From assembly GCF_002082015.1 (NCBI RefSeq), contig NZ_CP015109.1:2137001-2201000 (forward strand): DNA of 64,000 bases, written 5' to 3'. Under the pieces are notes generated by a model. That model searched no databases. It was not told the origin of the DNA and saw nothing but the letters and a program-made list of their open reading frames with translations. The stretch's first letter is position 1. Every line of letters begins with the position of its first letter. Below, piece by piece: positions 26,594 through 35,211 of this stretch. The DNA comes from Sporosarcina ureae. Lineage in GTDB: Bacteria > Bacillota > Bacilli > Bacillales_A > Planococcaceae. The position numbers and the translations under genes are program-made.

Positions 26594-27376
26594 ATGTCTT
26601 TATTAACAGTACAACAACTTGGGAAATCATATAACAATCAAAATAAAGTCTTGCAAAATGTAAACTTTGAAGTGGATGCTGGTGAATTTATTTCGATCAT
26701 TGGTCCTTCAGGCGCGGGAAAGTCTACCTTACTTCGATGCATCAATCGAATGGTTGATATTGATGAAGGTGCGGTAATCTTTGATGGAGCAGATGTAGGA
26801 ACGTTGAACAAAAAGGAATTACGAAAGTTACGAACGGATATTGGTATGGTTTTTCAGCATTATAATTTGGTGCCAAGATTATCTGTCATTGAAAATGTTC
26901 TGCATGGTCGATTTGGTTACAAAACGACATTGCAGGGAGTTATGGGCAGATTTACTGAGGAAGAAAAAGAGCAAGCGTTTTTCTTATTGGAAAAACTGGG
27001 GATTGTTGAACATGCCTATAAGCGCTGTGATCAACTAAGTGGTGGACAGCAACAGCGAGTGGGAATTGCACGTGCGTTGATCCAAGAACCTAAAATTGTT
27101 TTATGCGATGAACCTATTGCTTCTCTTGATCCGAATGCCTCCAAAATCATCATGGATCATTTGAAGTCCATCACGATGGAACTTGGGATTACATGCATCG
27201 TGAATCTGCATCAAGTGGAGGTGGCACGTGATTATTCAGATCGTATTTTAGGGCTCAGGCAAGGTCAAGTGGTCTTTGATGATGTGAGTCATCGCTTGAC
27301 TATGGAACGTACGGATGTCATTTATGGTACCAAGACAAAGCCCGTGCCAGTAGTAAGAGAACTAGCAACGGTATGA
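26594..27376 (+). CDS. phnC: Phosphonate ABC transporter ATP-binding protein PhnC
   Basis: Import ATPase of 260 residues. Walker A GPSGAGKST, Q-loop MVFQHYNLV, PhnC-type segment ENVLHGRFGYKTTL, signature LSGGQQQRVG, Walker B IVLCDEPIAS, switch NLHQVE. ATG 26594 follows GAGGAGCGAGAAG; the frame is open further upstream without a better start. Confidence 0.93.
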   Translation: MSLLTVQQLGKSYNNQNKVLQNVNFEVDAGEFISIIGPSGAGKSTLLRCINRMVDIDEGAVIFDGADVGTLNKKELRKLRTDIGMVFQHYNLVPRLSVIENVLHGRFGYKTTLQGVMGRFTEEEKEQAFFLLEKLGIVEHAYKRCDQLSGGQQQRVGIARALIQEPKIVLCDEPIASLDPNASKIIMDHLKSITMELGITCIVNLHQVEVARDYSDRILGLRQGQVVFDDVSHRLTMERTDVIYGTKTKPVPVVRELATV

Positions 27377-27389
27377 GGAGCTAACTATT

Positions 27390-28178
27390 GTGAATGAAAA
27401 TAGAATGCGATACAAGAAAAACCAACAGATGATAGTAGTGGTCCTTCTTCTTGCGTTAGTAACGTATCTGTCATCCGTGCTCACCGACTTTAATATTTTA
27501 CATGGACTCGCGACGTTACCTGAAGCTTTTATATGGATATTTTCCAACTTGGTAGTCACTGAGGAATCACTTGAACGTATGCCAACCATTCTAGACAAAT
27601 TAGTTGAAACGATCCTCATGTCTATTGCGGCAACTACAACAGCTACTATTCTTTCACTTTTCTTGGGAGTGATGGGCTCAAAATCGGTGGGGACGAGCAA
27701 GTTACTTGGCATCTTGGCGAGGTTTATAGCATCGCTATCAAGAAATATTCCCGTGGTAGCCTGGGCATTAATTTTACTACTATCGTTCGGGCAGAACTCT
27801 TTAACAGGGTATCTCGCTTTATTCGTTGGTTCGGTCGGTTTTCTAACTCGGGCTTTCATTGAGGTCATTGACGAGTCCAGCCAAAGTGCGGTAGAAGCGT
27901 TACAAGCAACAGGTGCAACATATATCCAAATTATAATGAAAGCAGTCATTCCCGAGTGTTTACCGCAAATGATTAGTTGGATACTGTTTATGATTGAAAC
28001 AAATATACGCAATGCTACGTTAGTAGGAATCTTGACAGGAACAGGGATCGGCTACACATTTGACTTGTATTATAAAACACTCAACTATCACGGGGTGGCG
28101 TTAGTTACTGTAAGTATCGTCGTAGCTGTCATCCTCATTGAACTACTTTCAAACCATGTACGGAAGGTGATTCTCTAA
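27390..28178 (+). CDS. phnE: Phosphonate ABC transporter permease PhnE (first)
   Basis: Membrane permease of 262 residues with six or so hydrophobic segments. The coupling-loop motif EALQATGATYIQIIMKAVIPEC (about 169-190) is the EAA-type loop. PhnE signature MIETNIRNATLVGILTGTGIG is also seen. GTG start after GAGGAG. Its stop overlaps the second permease start. Confidence 0.9.
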   Translation: MNENRMRYKKNQQMIVVVLLLALVTYLSSVLTDFNILHGLATLPEAFIWIFSNLVVTEESLERMPTILDKLVETILMSIAATTTATILSLFLGVMGSKSVGTSKLLGILARFIASLSRNIPVVAWALILLLSFGQNSLTGYLALFVGSVGFLTRAFIEVIDESSQSAVEALQATGATYIQIIMKAVIPECLPQMISWILFMIETNIRNATLVGILTGTGIGYTFDLYYKTLNYHGVALVTVSIVVAVILIELLSNHVRKVIL

Positions 28179-29026
28179 TGCAAGCGACAACACATATGAA
28201 GCGACGGAGTGATGGTCGTATTAGCATAAAGTCGGGCAATGAAGTACAGCTAATCATGCAGTTAACCATCCTCATTCTAACCGTACTGACTGTCTTAGCT
28301 TTCCTGTTCTTTGACTATACAGGGCTCGACATTCAACGAGCTATAAAGGAAACAGCCTATAATTTACGGGTTATGTTTTTAGAACCTGCCCTCAGTCATT
28401 TCGGTTGGGGAGAAGCCTTCCATCAAGTGGGTATTACGCTTGGACTCGCCTTTTTATCTACAATTTTAGGAGCCGTTCTTTCGTTTTTTCTAGCGCTATC
28501 TGCAGCGACTAATTTGACCAATGAATGGATCACCAAAATAGTTCGCATCTTCTTGGCCTTTATCCGTGCAGTCCCAACGGTTTTATGGGTTTTGATCTTT
28601 GCTATTGCGGCTGGATTAGGGAGTGAAGCTGCAGTGCTAGGCATGCTGTTTCATTCTATTGCGTATTTAGTAAAAGCATTTTCTGAAGCGTTTGAGGAAG
28701 TGGACAAAGGAATTATCGAGGCGTTAAGGGCTACGGGCGCGGGTTGGTGGCACATTGTAGTACATGCCATACTTCCTTCGACATTTACATATCTTATGTC
28801 CTGGACTTTTCTGCGGTTTGAAATTAACTTTGCGGTAGCAGTTGCAATGGGAGCGGCAGCCGGAGCCGGGGGGATCGGTTTCGAGCTGTTTATGGCTTCG
28901 AGCTTCTACTTCGATTTGCGTGAAGTAGGAATGATTACATATATGATTCTAGTATTGGCGATCATACTGGAGGTCATATCCACTTTGCTGAAAAACCGCT
29001 ATTTTCCTGCAAGTATAAAAAATTGA
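28178..29026 (+). CDS. phnE: Phosphonate ABC transporter permease PhnE (second)
   Basis: Second permease, 282 residues, with a longer hydrophilic N-terminus and EAA-type loop EALRATGAGWWHIVVHAILPS. LRFEINFAVAVAMGAAAGAGGIG follows the pattern of the first permease. The two probably form a heterodimer. The start overlaps the preceding stop by one base, and a strong terminator follows. Confidence 0.9.
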   Translation: MQATTHMKRRSDGRISIKSGNEVQLIMQLTILILTVLTVLAFLFFDYTGLDIQRAIKETAYNLRVMFLEPALSHFGWGEAFHQVGITLGLAFLSTILGAVLSFFLALSAATNLTNEWITKIVRIFLAFIRAVPTVLWVLIFAIAAGLGSEAAVLGMLFHSIAYLVKAFSEAFEEVDKGIIEALRATGAGWWHIVVHAILPSTFTYLMSWTFLRFEINFAVAVAMGAAAGAGGIGFELFMASSFYFDLREVGMITYMILVLAIILEVISTLLKNRYFPASIKN

Positions 29027-29079
29027 GTTTGCTGCTCCGTGTAAATGGAAGAGGAGTAGTAATTAAAATGATTTGTAAA

Positions 29080-29119
29080 CTAAAGACCAACTCATGGGGA
29101 GTTGGTCTTTAGTTTATTT
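29080..29119 (+). terminator. Terminator of the phn transport operon
   Basis: Perfect 14-bp stem, CTAAAGACCAACTC (29080-29093) with GAGTTGGTCTTTAG (29099-29112), then TTTATTTTT. Confidence 0.9.
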
Positions 29120-29171
29120 TTATTCCGTGATTATAGTTACTATCTAAATTGTTGATTCTATTGCTTTGCCT

Positions 29172-29822
29172 TTATAGCGCATCGATCGCTTCTTTAATCG
29201 GTGTAGAGCCACCAATTACTTGAAACTCTTTGCCAATTGTTGAGTCGTTTTCCAAACAAGCGAAAATGACTTCTGCGATATCATCTCGTGGTACTTCGTT
29301 TGGTTCGACAGTATTCGCGGCTTTTACTTTGCCTGTTCCTTTGTCGTTTGTTAAAGCACCTGGATGAATCATCGTATAGTCTAGATCAGTAGAACGTAAC
29401 CATTCATCTGCGTAGTGTTTTGCTACAACGTACGGAGCAAATGATTCCGACGCTTCCTGGATTGCTTTGCGTGTCGTGTCGTACGAGCTAATCATGATGA
29501 AGCGTTTAACGTCAGCTCTCTCCGCTGCTTGTATAGTTTTGATCGCACCATCGAGGTCAATCAGCATAGTTTTATCTGGACCTGTTTTGGGGCCGGAGCC
29601 GGCTGTGAAGACGATAGCATCTACACCGTTTGCTGCTTTGACGATATCGTCTACTTCGCCTTCAAGATCTACAAGTACGGTTTCAGCCCCAATTTTCTTG
29701 AAATGTTCCGCTTGTTCTTGCTTACGGATCATTGCCTTCGCTTCAAGTGTGTCGCTATCTTGAATCAATGATACTAACTGTTTTCCGATCTGACCGTTTG
29801 CACCTACAACTAAAACTTTCAT
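29172..29822 (-). CDS. NAD(P)-binding atypical SDR, YhfK-like
   Basis: Rossmann-fold protein of 216 residues with GANGQIGKQ (7-15) at the N-terminus, IVFTAGSG, FIMISSYD and a central YVVAKHYADEWLR where the SDR Tyr/Lys pattern is loosely retained. It resembles Bacillus YhfK, an atypical SDR of unknown substrate. RBS GAAAGGATG upstream. Monocistronic. Confidence 0.82.
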   Translation of the reverse strand: MKVLVVGANGQIGKQLVSLIQDSDTLEAKAMIRKQEQAEHFKKIGAETVLVDLEGEVDDIVKAANGVDAIVFTAGSGPKTGPDKTMLIDLDGAIKTIQAAERADVKRFIMISSYDTTRKAIQEASESFAPYVVAKHYADEWLRSTDLDYTMIHPGALTNDKGTGKVKAANTVEPNEVPRDDIAEVIFACLENDSTIGKEFQVIGGSTPIKEAIDAL

Positions 29823-29917
29823 TTTATTTTCATCCTTTCGATATATAAATATAATAAATATACCTTCTTACTGTACCCGTCCTATTCATTTCCAAAACTG
29901 TACATTAGTTTTCAGGT

Positions 29918-29926
29918 TGCTATAAT
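29918..29926 (+). promoter_or_regulatory. Extended -10 promoter of the two-component operon
   Basis: TGCTATAAT at 29918-29926 is a perfect TGnTATAAT extended -10; no good -35 is visible at 17 bases. Confidence 0.55.
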
Positions 29927-29962
29927 ACGTGTACGATTACTAATTTTATTAGGAGCGAAATT

Positions 29963-31237
29963 ATGAATGCAAAATTAATATGGCGCCATTTGTATCAATC
30001 GGAGTCGGCAAGAATGGTATTTATTGCAATTTTGACAGCTCTTACCGGTGAGCTGAAAGTGATGCCGTTTGACGGAGAAATGTTTCGTTTTGCGTTGGGC
30101 GGTATATTGTTCTTTTTACTGATTCTTATTTATCCACCGGTCTCCATTTTACGCACAGGATTTGTCACATCAATTACCGTGGTAGCATTTCGTGTAATGA
30201 AAGAGCTGTGGCTTGGCGCTGCTTTGCTTGAGAGTTTACAGATGCATGTACCGGTCTTTTTATTTTACTTTATCGTGGCGGTCGGCTGGCATTTTGTAGG
30301 TCTTGAAAAGTATAAGTCTTTACCGTTTCGACTGGGTGCATTGGCTTTCTTATTTGAAGTAATGAGCAACACGTCTGAGCATGCACTGCGTAATTGGTGG
30401 CAACATGGTTCTCTGCTCAACGGTAAAGAGTGGGGGATCCTAGTCGGGGTCGCGTTATTACGCAGTTTCTTTACGGTGGGGTTATATAGTTCGGTGGCAT
30501 TATCAAAAGAGAAACAGCGTGTAGAGGAAATGCTTGAGGTAGGTTCAGAGCTATATGCGGAAGCGTTGTATTTGCAAAAATCTATGAACCACATAGAACA
30601 AATTACTGCGTCAAGTCATGACTTGTACCGCAAGCTCAAAAAAGAGAATCAACGGGAACTGAGCACCCAGGCGTTGCACATCGCACAGGAAATCCACGAA
30701 GTGAAAAAAGATTCCGAACGAATTTTAGCTGGGCTGTCAAAGTGGACAACACGGCAACAGATAGAGGCATTTTATCTATCTGATTTACTTGGCATGGTCG
30801 TCACTGCGAATGAAAAGTACAGTGAAATGATTGGTAAAGAATGTACAGTGGAAACAGTCATTGATGAGGACTTCCAAACAGGCCAGCATGTACCTTTGCT
30901 GGCCGTGTTGAACAATTTGACGGCGAATGCGGTAGAAGCCATTGAAGAAAAAGGTCATGTACTCATTACGGTCGAAAAAGATGGAGAGTGGGTGCGTTTT
31001 AGTGTATGTGATACAGGAAAAGGGATTCCTTTTGAACACGAAGACATAATATTTGAACCAGGATATACGACGAAATTTACGGATCAAGGAACAGCAGCAA
31101 CAGGTATCGGGTTATCGCATGTCTGCGCAATTATCGATGCGATGCTAGGGACAATTGTTGTAGAGCGTCTGGATCAAGGGCTGAATGTGATAGTGGAAAT
31201 CCCTATGGAATCCATTATGAAGGAGATAGAAGCATGA
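29963..31237 (+). CDS. GlnK-like sensor histidine kinase
   Basis: Membrane sensor kinase of 424 residues. About five or six helices lie in residues 20-180, with no large extracellular domain, then a coiled linker. The phospho-acceptor region has H219 in SSHDLYRKL, and the HATPase boxes are NNLTANAVEAI (N), DTGKGIP (G1) and GIGLSHV (G2). Layout and the SHDLYRKL motif resemble Bacillus GlnK (YcbA), which senses glutamine. Its 3' end overlaps the regulator gene by 4 bases. The ligand here is probably glutamate, glutamine or a dicarboxylate, judged by the downstream symporter. Confidence 0.8.
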   Translation: MNAKLIWRHLYQSESARMVFIAILTALTGELKVMPFDGEMFRFALGGILFFLLILIYPPVSILRTGFVTSITVVAFRVMKELWLGAALLESLQMHVPVFLFYFIVAVGWHFVGLEKYKSLPFRLGALAFLFEVMSNTSEHALRNWWQHGSLLNGKEWGILVGVALLRSFFTVGLYSSVALSKEKQRVEEMLEVGSELYAEALYLQKSMNHIEQITASSHDLYRKLKKENQRELSTQALHIAQEIHEVKKDSERILAGLSKWTTRQQIEAFYLSDLLGMVVTANEKYSEMIGKECTVETVIDEDFQTGQHVPLLAVLNNLTANAVEAIEEKGHVLITVEKDGEWVRFSVCDTGKGIPFEHEDIIFEPGYTTKFTDQGTAATGIGLSHVCAIIDAMLGTIVVERLDQGLNVIVEIPMESIMKEIEA

Positions 31238-32109
31238 GATATTTTATTGTAGATGATGACAAAGCAAGCCGTGTGATGCTAAAAAATATTTTAGCAGACC
31301 AAGAAGGGATTGTGATTGGTGAGGCGGATAGTGGAGTGAAAGCTATTCCTCAAATACTATCCTTGGCACCAGATGTCGTATTGATCGATTTATTGATGCC
31401 TGAACTCGATGGGATCGAAACGATTCAACAGTTAAAATCGCAAGGCTACTGCGGACAATTCATTATGCTGAGCCAAGTAGTTAACAAAGAGATGGTTGGC
31501 GAAGCCTATCAAGTCGGTGTCGAGTTTTTCATACATAAGCCGATCAATCAAATAGAGGTACAGAGCATAGTACGTCGTACAGCGGAACAGTTACGTCTAA
31601 AAAGCTCGTTATTGACGATTCGAGAATCACTGGCACAATTCGGTTCTGTTGAACAGCCTAAAGTACACCAATCGGTGAAGGATATTGTTCTGAAGAAGCT
31701 ACATGATATGGGGATATTTAGTGATAGTGCAAGTCGCGACATCGTAGCGATCATGGAAGTCTTGATTGAGCAACGAGCCGTTCAACTACCGCCTTTAAAG
31801 GGTTTGTATGAAGCCGCGCTAACGAAACTAGGTGTACAAGAACGAAATATTTCTAAAGAAAGCAAGGCGATGGAGCAAAGAATCCGTCGATCTATTCTAA
31901 CGGCAATGGAACACTTGGCATCACTTGGCGCAGTGGATTATACCATCGATGAATTTGAATACTATGCACCGCGCTTCTTTGATTTCCAAGAAATTAGTAT
32001 GAGAATGAAACAGATTCAGGAAGAACATTTCGATAGTAAGCCTATCAAAGTGAACAGTAAGAAGTTTCTACATGTGTTGTATATGGAGACAGTAGAAGAA
32101 CGAAAATAG
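31234..32109 (+). CDS. GlnL-like response regulator (receiver plus YcbB domain)
   Basis: Response regulator of 291 residues. The receiver (1-120) has VDDD (7-9), phospho-acceptor D52 in LIDLLMPELDG and K102 in HKPIN. The C-terminal half matches the YcbB/GlnL DNA-binding domain rather than a common HTH type (KDIVLKKLHDMGI; RIRRSILTAMEHLASLG). Its stop is directly followed by a tandem repeat like the GlnL site, so it likely controls the adjacent symporter. Confidence 0.82.
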   Translation: MRYFIVDDDKASRVMLKNILADQEGIVIGEADSGVKAIPQILSLAPDVVLIDLLMPELDGIETIQQLKSQGYCGQFIMLSQVVNKEMVGEAYQVGVEFFIHKPINQIEVQSIVRRTAEQLRLKSSLLTIRESLAQFGSVEQPKVHQSVKDIVLKKLHDMGIFSDSASRDIVAIMEVLIEQRAVQLPPLKGLYEAALTKLGVQERNISKESKAMEQRIRRSILTAMEHLASLGAVDYTIDEFEYYAPRFFDFQEISMRMKQIQEEHFDSKPIKVNSKKFLHVLYMETVEERK

Positions 32110-32135
32110 TTTTGTAGGATGCTGTAGAATTTTGT
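32110..32135 (+). promoter_or_regulatory. GlnL-type tandem repeat upstream of the symporter
   Basis: TTTTGT (32110-32115), TGCTGT (32120-32125) and TTTTGT (32130-32135), each separated by 4 bases (10-bp period). This matches the TTTTGT-N4-TTTTGT pattern I recall for Bacillus GlnL. A TATGAT (32151-32156) can be the -10. Confidence 0.6.
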
Positions 32136-32168
32136 AGGCCCCCCGTAAGATATGATTAAGTTACTGAA

Positions 32169-32182
32169 AGAAAGCGTTTTCA
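32169..32182 (+). promoter_or_regulatory. Candidate cre (CcpA) site
   Basis: AGAAAGCGTTTTCA matches TGWAANCGNTNWCA except at the first base. It lies just downstream of the presumed start of transcription, a usual position for catabolite repression. Confidence 0.5.
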
Positions 32183-32206
32183 GAGAACGTCTAAGGGGGA
32201 TTATCG

Positions 32207-33496
32207 ATGAAAAAGATATTTAAATTGTCTTTGGCTTACCAAATATTGATTGGATTGGTTTTAGGTATTGCAGTCGGTGCAATCTTCTATGGTAATCCTA
32301 ATGTAGAGAGATACTTTCAGCCAATCGGCACGATGTTCATCAATATGATTAAAATGATTGTAGTGCCTATTATTATTTCGACGCTCGTAATCGGAGTAGC
32401 AGGTACAGGTGATATAAAGAAATTAGGAAAGCTTGGCGGTAAAACGCTTTTATATTTTGAAGTGGTAACAACGATTGCGATTATTGTGGGACTTATGTCT
32501 GCTAATATCTTCAAGCCGGGTGAAGGCATTGATATGTCTTCTCTAGAAAAAGGTGATATCTCGCAATATGTAGCAACAACAGAAGAAGTGCAAAATGGCG
32601 GCTTCATGGATGTGCTAGTCGGCATCGTACCAAGTAATATTGTAGACTCGATGGCGAATGGTGATATGTTGCCCATCATTTTCTTCTCTGTACTATTCGG
32701 TTTAGGTGTAGCCGCAATCGGTGAGCGCGGCAAACCGGTACTGGAAGTTTTCCAAGGAGTCGCAGATGCGATGTTCTGGGTAACGAATATGATTATGAAA
32801 TTTGCACCGTTTGGTGTATTTGCGTTAATTGGTGTAACCGTGTCTAAATTTGGTTTGGAATCACTCATCCCGATGGGTAAATTAATGGTTCTTGTATATG
32901 CAACGATGATCTTCTTCATCATCGTCGTGTTAGGTGGAATCGCGAAGATGGTCGGCGTGAATATCTTCCACTTCATGAAAATCCTGAAAGACGAATTAAT
33001 TTTAGCGTTTTCTACGTCCAGTTCGGAAACGGTGTTACCAAAAGTGATGGAGAAAATGGAGAAGTTCGGAAGTCCAAAAGACATCGTATCTTTCGTGGTA
33101 CCGACTGGTTATTCATTTAACTTAGATGGATCTACACTGTACCAAGCATTGGCAGCCATGTTCATTGCGCAAATGTATGGAATTCAGTTGAGTATTACGG
33201 AACAAATCACACTGGTGTTAGTGCTGATGATTACGTCCAAGGGAATTGCAGGCGTACCTGGCGTTTCATTCGTCGTATTACTTGCGACACTTGGAACAGT
33301 AGGTATTCCGCTTGAAGGCTTGGCGTTCATCGCCGGTATCGACCGTTTGCTGGATATGGCCCGTACGGTAGTGAACGTAGTCGGAAACGCACTTGCAACG
33401 GTAGTTATGTCGAAGTGGGAAGGTCGCTTCGGTGAGGAAACAGTGAAGACTGAAAGCGAACCGCAATATGTCTTTGCAGAAGAGAAATTAGTTTAA
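32207..33496 (+). CDS. Dicarboxylate/glutamate:cation symporter (DAACS, GltT/GltP-like)
   Basis: Sodium/proton-coupled glutamate or C4-dicarboxylate symporter of 429 residues with eight helices and two re-entrant loops. Signature motifs are FSTSSSETVLP (HP1), GYSFNLDGSTLY, GIAGVPGVSFVVLLATLG (HP2) and DRLLDMARTVVNVVGN. N-terminal wording FYGNPNVERYFQPIGTMF is closest to GltT-type transporters. RBS AAGGGGG. Regulated by the upstream two-component pair and perhaps CcpA (inference from sites). Confidence 0.88.
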   Translation: MKKIFKLSLAYQILIGLVLGIAVGAIFYGNPNVERYFQPIGTMFINMIKMIVVPIIISTLVIGVAGTGDIKKLGKLGGKTLLYFEVVTTIAIIVGLMSANIFKPGEGIDMSSLEKGDISQYVATTEEVQNGGFMDVLVGIVPSNIVDSMANGDMLPIIFFSVLFGLGVAAIGERGKPVLEVFQGVADAMFWVTNMIMKFAPFGVFALIGVTVSKFGLESLIPMGKLMVLVYATMIFFIIVVLGGIAKMVGVNIFHFMKILKDELILAFSTSSSETVLPKVMEKMEKFGSPKDIVSFVVPTGYSFNLDGSTLYQALAAMFIAQMYGIQLSITEQITLVLVLMITSKGIAGVPGVSFVVLLATLGTVGIPLEGLAFIAGIDRLLDMARTVVNVVGNALATVVMSKWEGRFGEETVKTESEPQYVFAEEKLV

Positions 33497-33503
33497 TCGA
33501 ACG

Positions 33504-33532
33504 CTGTCCTCTTAATTGAGGACAGTTTTTTT
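33504..33532 (+). terminator. Terminator after the symporter
   Basis: CTGTCCTC (33504-33511) pairs with GAGGACAG (33518-33525), followed by seven T. Confidence 0.9.
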
Positions 33533-33574
33533 ATGGCGTTTATGAAGACAGACAGGCATAGTGACGACATTCAA

Positions 33575-33603
33575 TTGTAGGAATGCTTGATTTGTTATAT
33601 GAT
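33575..33603 (+). promoter_or_regulatory. proS promoter
   Basis: TTGTAG (33575-33580), 17 bases, TATGAT (33598-33603). No T-box element is seen between here and the start. Confidence 0.5.
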
Positions 33604-33655
33604 TAGCAGTATGGAATAACAAGAGTGCGGTTTTTACTAAGGAGGAAATGAAGTA

Positions 33656-35092
33656 ATGAGCAATCAGCAAAATGATTTTACAAAGTGGTATATCGATACA
33701 ATTCAGAAAGCAGATTTGATGGATTATACACCAGTGCGTGGATGTATCGCGTTTAAACCAGACGGCTACGAAATCTGGGAGCATATTCAGGATGAAATGA
33801 ATCGTCGTTTTAAAGAAACAGGTCACCGTAATGCTTATTTCCCAATGCTAATTCCAGAGTCATTTTTCGAAAAAGAAAAAGATCATATCGAAGGATTTTC
33901 TCCAGAATTGCCATGGGTAACGGAGGCAGCAGGAGAGAAATTGGAAGAGCGTTTGGCGCTACGTCCGACGTCTGAAACGATGATAGGACATCTGTATGCT
34001 GACTGGATCAAGAGCTATCGCGATCTTCCGGTACTGATCAACCAGTGGGCAAACGTGTTCCGCTGGGAGAAAAAGACGCTACCATTCATTCGAACATCAG
34101 AATTCTTATGGCAAGAAGGACATACTGCACACGTAGACGAAGAAGAAGCACGCCATGAAACGATGCAGATGTTAGAAATCTACAAAGATGTTGTAGAAGA
34201 TTTACTCGCAATTCCTGTATACGACGGTCAGAAAACACCTTCTGAGCGCTTTGCGGGTGCAGTGGATACATTCTCGATTGAAGCGATGATGAAAGACGGT
34301 AAAGCGGTACAAGCTGGAACTTCACATTATCTTGGGACAAAGTTTGCGGAAGCATTCGATATTAAATATTTAACTAAGGAAAATAAGCACCAGTTCGTGC
34401 ATACAACATCTTGGGGAACGTCTACACGTTTAATCGGTTCCGTCATTATGGTGCATGGCGACGAGCAAGGTCTTGTATTGCCTCCGCGTGTTGCACCGAC
34501 ACAAGTCGTGCTAATCCCAGTAGGCCCTTGGAAGAAGAACCCGGCCATTATGGAAAAGTTGGATGAAATCTACGCTGAATTGAAATCTAAAGGCATTCGT
34601 GTCCGTTTAGATGATTCGGATCAGTCTCCAGGATTCAAGTTTAACGAGTATGAATTAAAAGGTGTTCCGGTACGTCTAGAACTTGGACCACGTGATCTTG
34701 ACAACAATCAAGCATTGATGAAAGCGCGTGACGGCGGTGAGAAAGTAGCAGTCGAGTTGAATGAAGCCGTTGCTAGCATTGAACAAGAACTACAGACGAT
34801 GCAAAAGCGTTTGCTTGAAAATGCTCGCACGTTCCGTGATGAAAATTCCCATACGAATATTGATACGTTAGATGAGTTAAAGAAGCATATTGAAGATAGC
34901 GCAACTAACGAAGTAACTCCAGGTTGGATCCTTGCGGGCTGGTGTGGCGATGACGCATGTGAAGAACATGTCAAAGACGAAACGAAGTTTACGACACGAA
35001 ATATTCCATTCAACCCACCGACGGAGAAATCCACTTGTATTAACTGTGGAAATGAGTCGAAACATACAGTTTGGTTTGCGAGAGCGTACTAA
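33656..35092 (+). CDS. proS: Prolyl-tRNA synthetase, archaeal/eukaryotic-type (class IIa)
   Basis: Charges tRNA-Pro. It is 478 residues, the short ProS type without the editing insertion of standard bacterial ProS (about 560-570). Motif 2 shows as FRWEKKTLPFIRTSEFLWQEGHT (around residue 125-147). The anticodon-binding domain begins near VAPTQVVLIPVG. The C-terminal zinc-type domain ends with CGDDAC and CINC cysteine pairs and the usual terminal Tyr. Bacilli with this type sometimes also carry a bacterial-type copy elsewhere. RBS AAGGAGG. Confidence 0.93.
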   Translation: MSNQQNDFTKWYIDTIQKADLMDYTPVRGCIAFKPDGYEIWEHIQDEMNRRFKETGHRNAYFPMLIPESFFEKEKDHIEGFSPELPWVTEAAGEKLEERLALRPTSETMIGHLYADWIKSYRDLPVLINQWANVFRWEKKTLPFIRTSEFLWQEGHTAHVDEEEARHETMQMLEIYKDVVEDLLAIPVYDGQKTPSERFAGAVDTFSIEAMMKDGKAVQAGTSHYLGTKFAEAFDIKYLTKENKHQFVHTTSWGTSTRLIGSVIMVHGDEQGLVLPPRVAPTQVVLIPVGPWKKNPAIMEKLDEIYAELKSKGIRVRLDDSDQSPGFKFNEYELKGVPVRLELGPRDLDNNQALMKARDGGEKVAVELNEAVASIEQELQTMQKRLLENARTFRDENSHTNIDTLDELKKHIEDSATNEVTPGWILAGWCGDDACEEHVKDETKFTTRNIPFNPPTEKSTCINCGNESKHTVWFARAY

Positions 35093-35100
35093 TAAAAAAC

Positions 35101-35139
35101 AAAAGCTGTTCCACGAATTTTTCGTGGAACAGCTTTTTT
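35101..35139 (+). terminator. Terminator of proS
   Basis: Perfect 17-bp stem AAAAGCTGTTCCACGAA / TTCGTGGAACAGCTTTT with a 3-base loop and T run. Confidence 0.92.
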
Positions 35140-35211
35140 AGTGATTGTAGGTTCAAATACTGTAGAGCATGAAGTGGTGTTGTATTGGGGATTGAGGCTC
35201 CAGTTTATTAA

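Noticed and set aside
29068..29112. Short frame of 13 codons after the second phnE with GAGGAG upstream
   Set aside because: It consists almost wholly of the terminator stem; the frame is most likely accidental.
33533..33655. Possible T-box riboswitch before proS
   Set aside because: The space is short and no T-box consensus or specifier stem was found.
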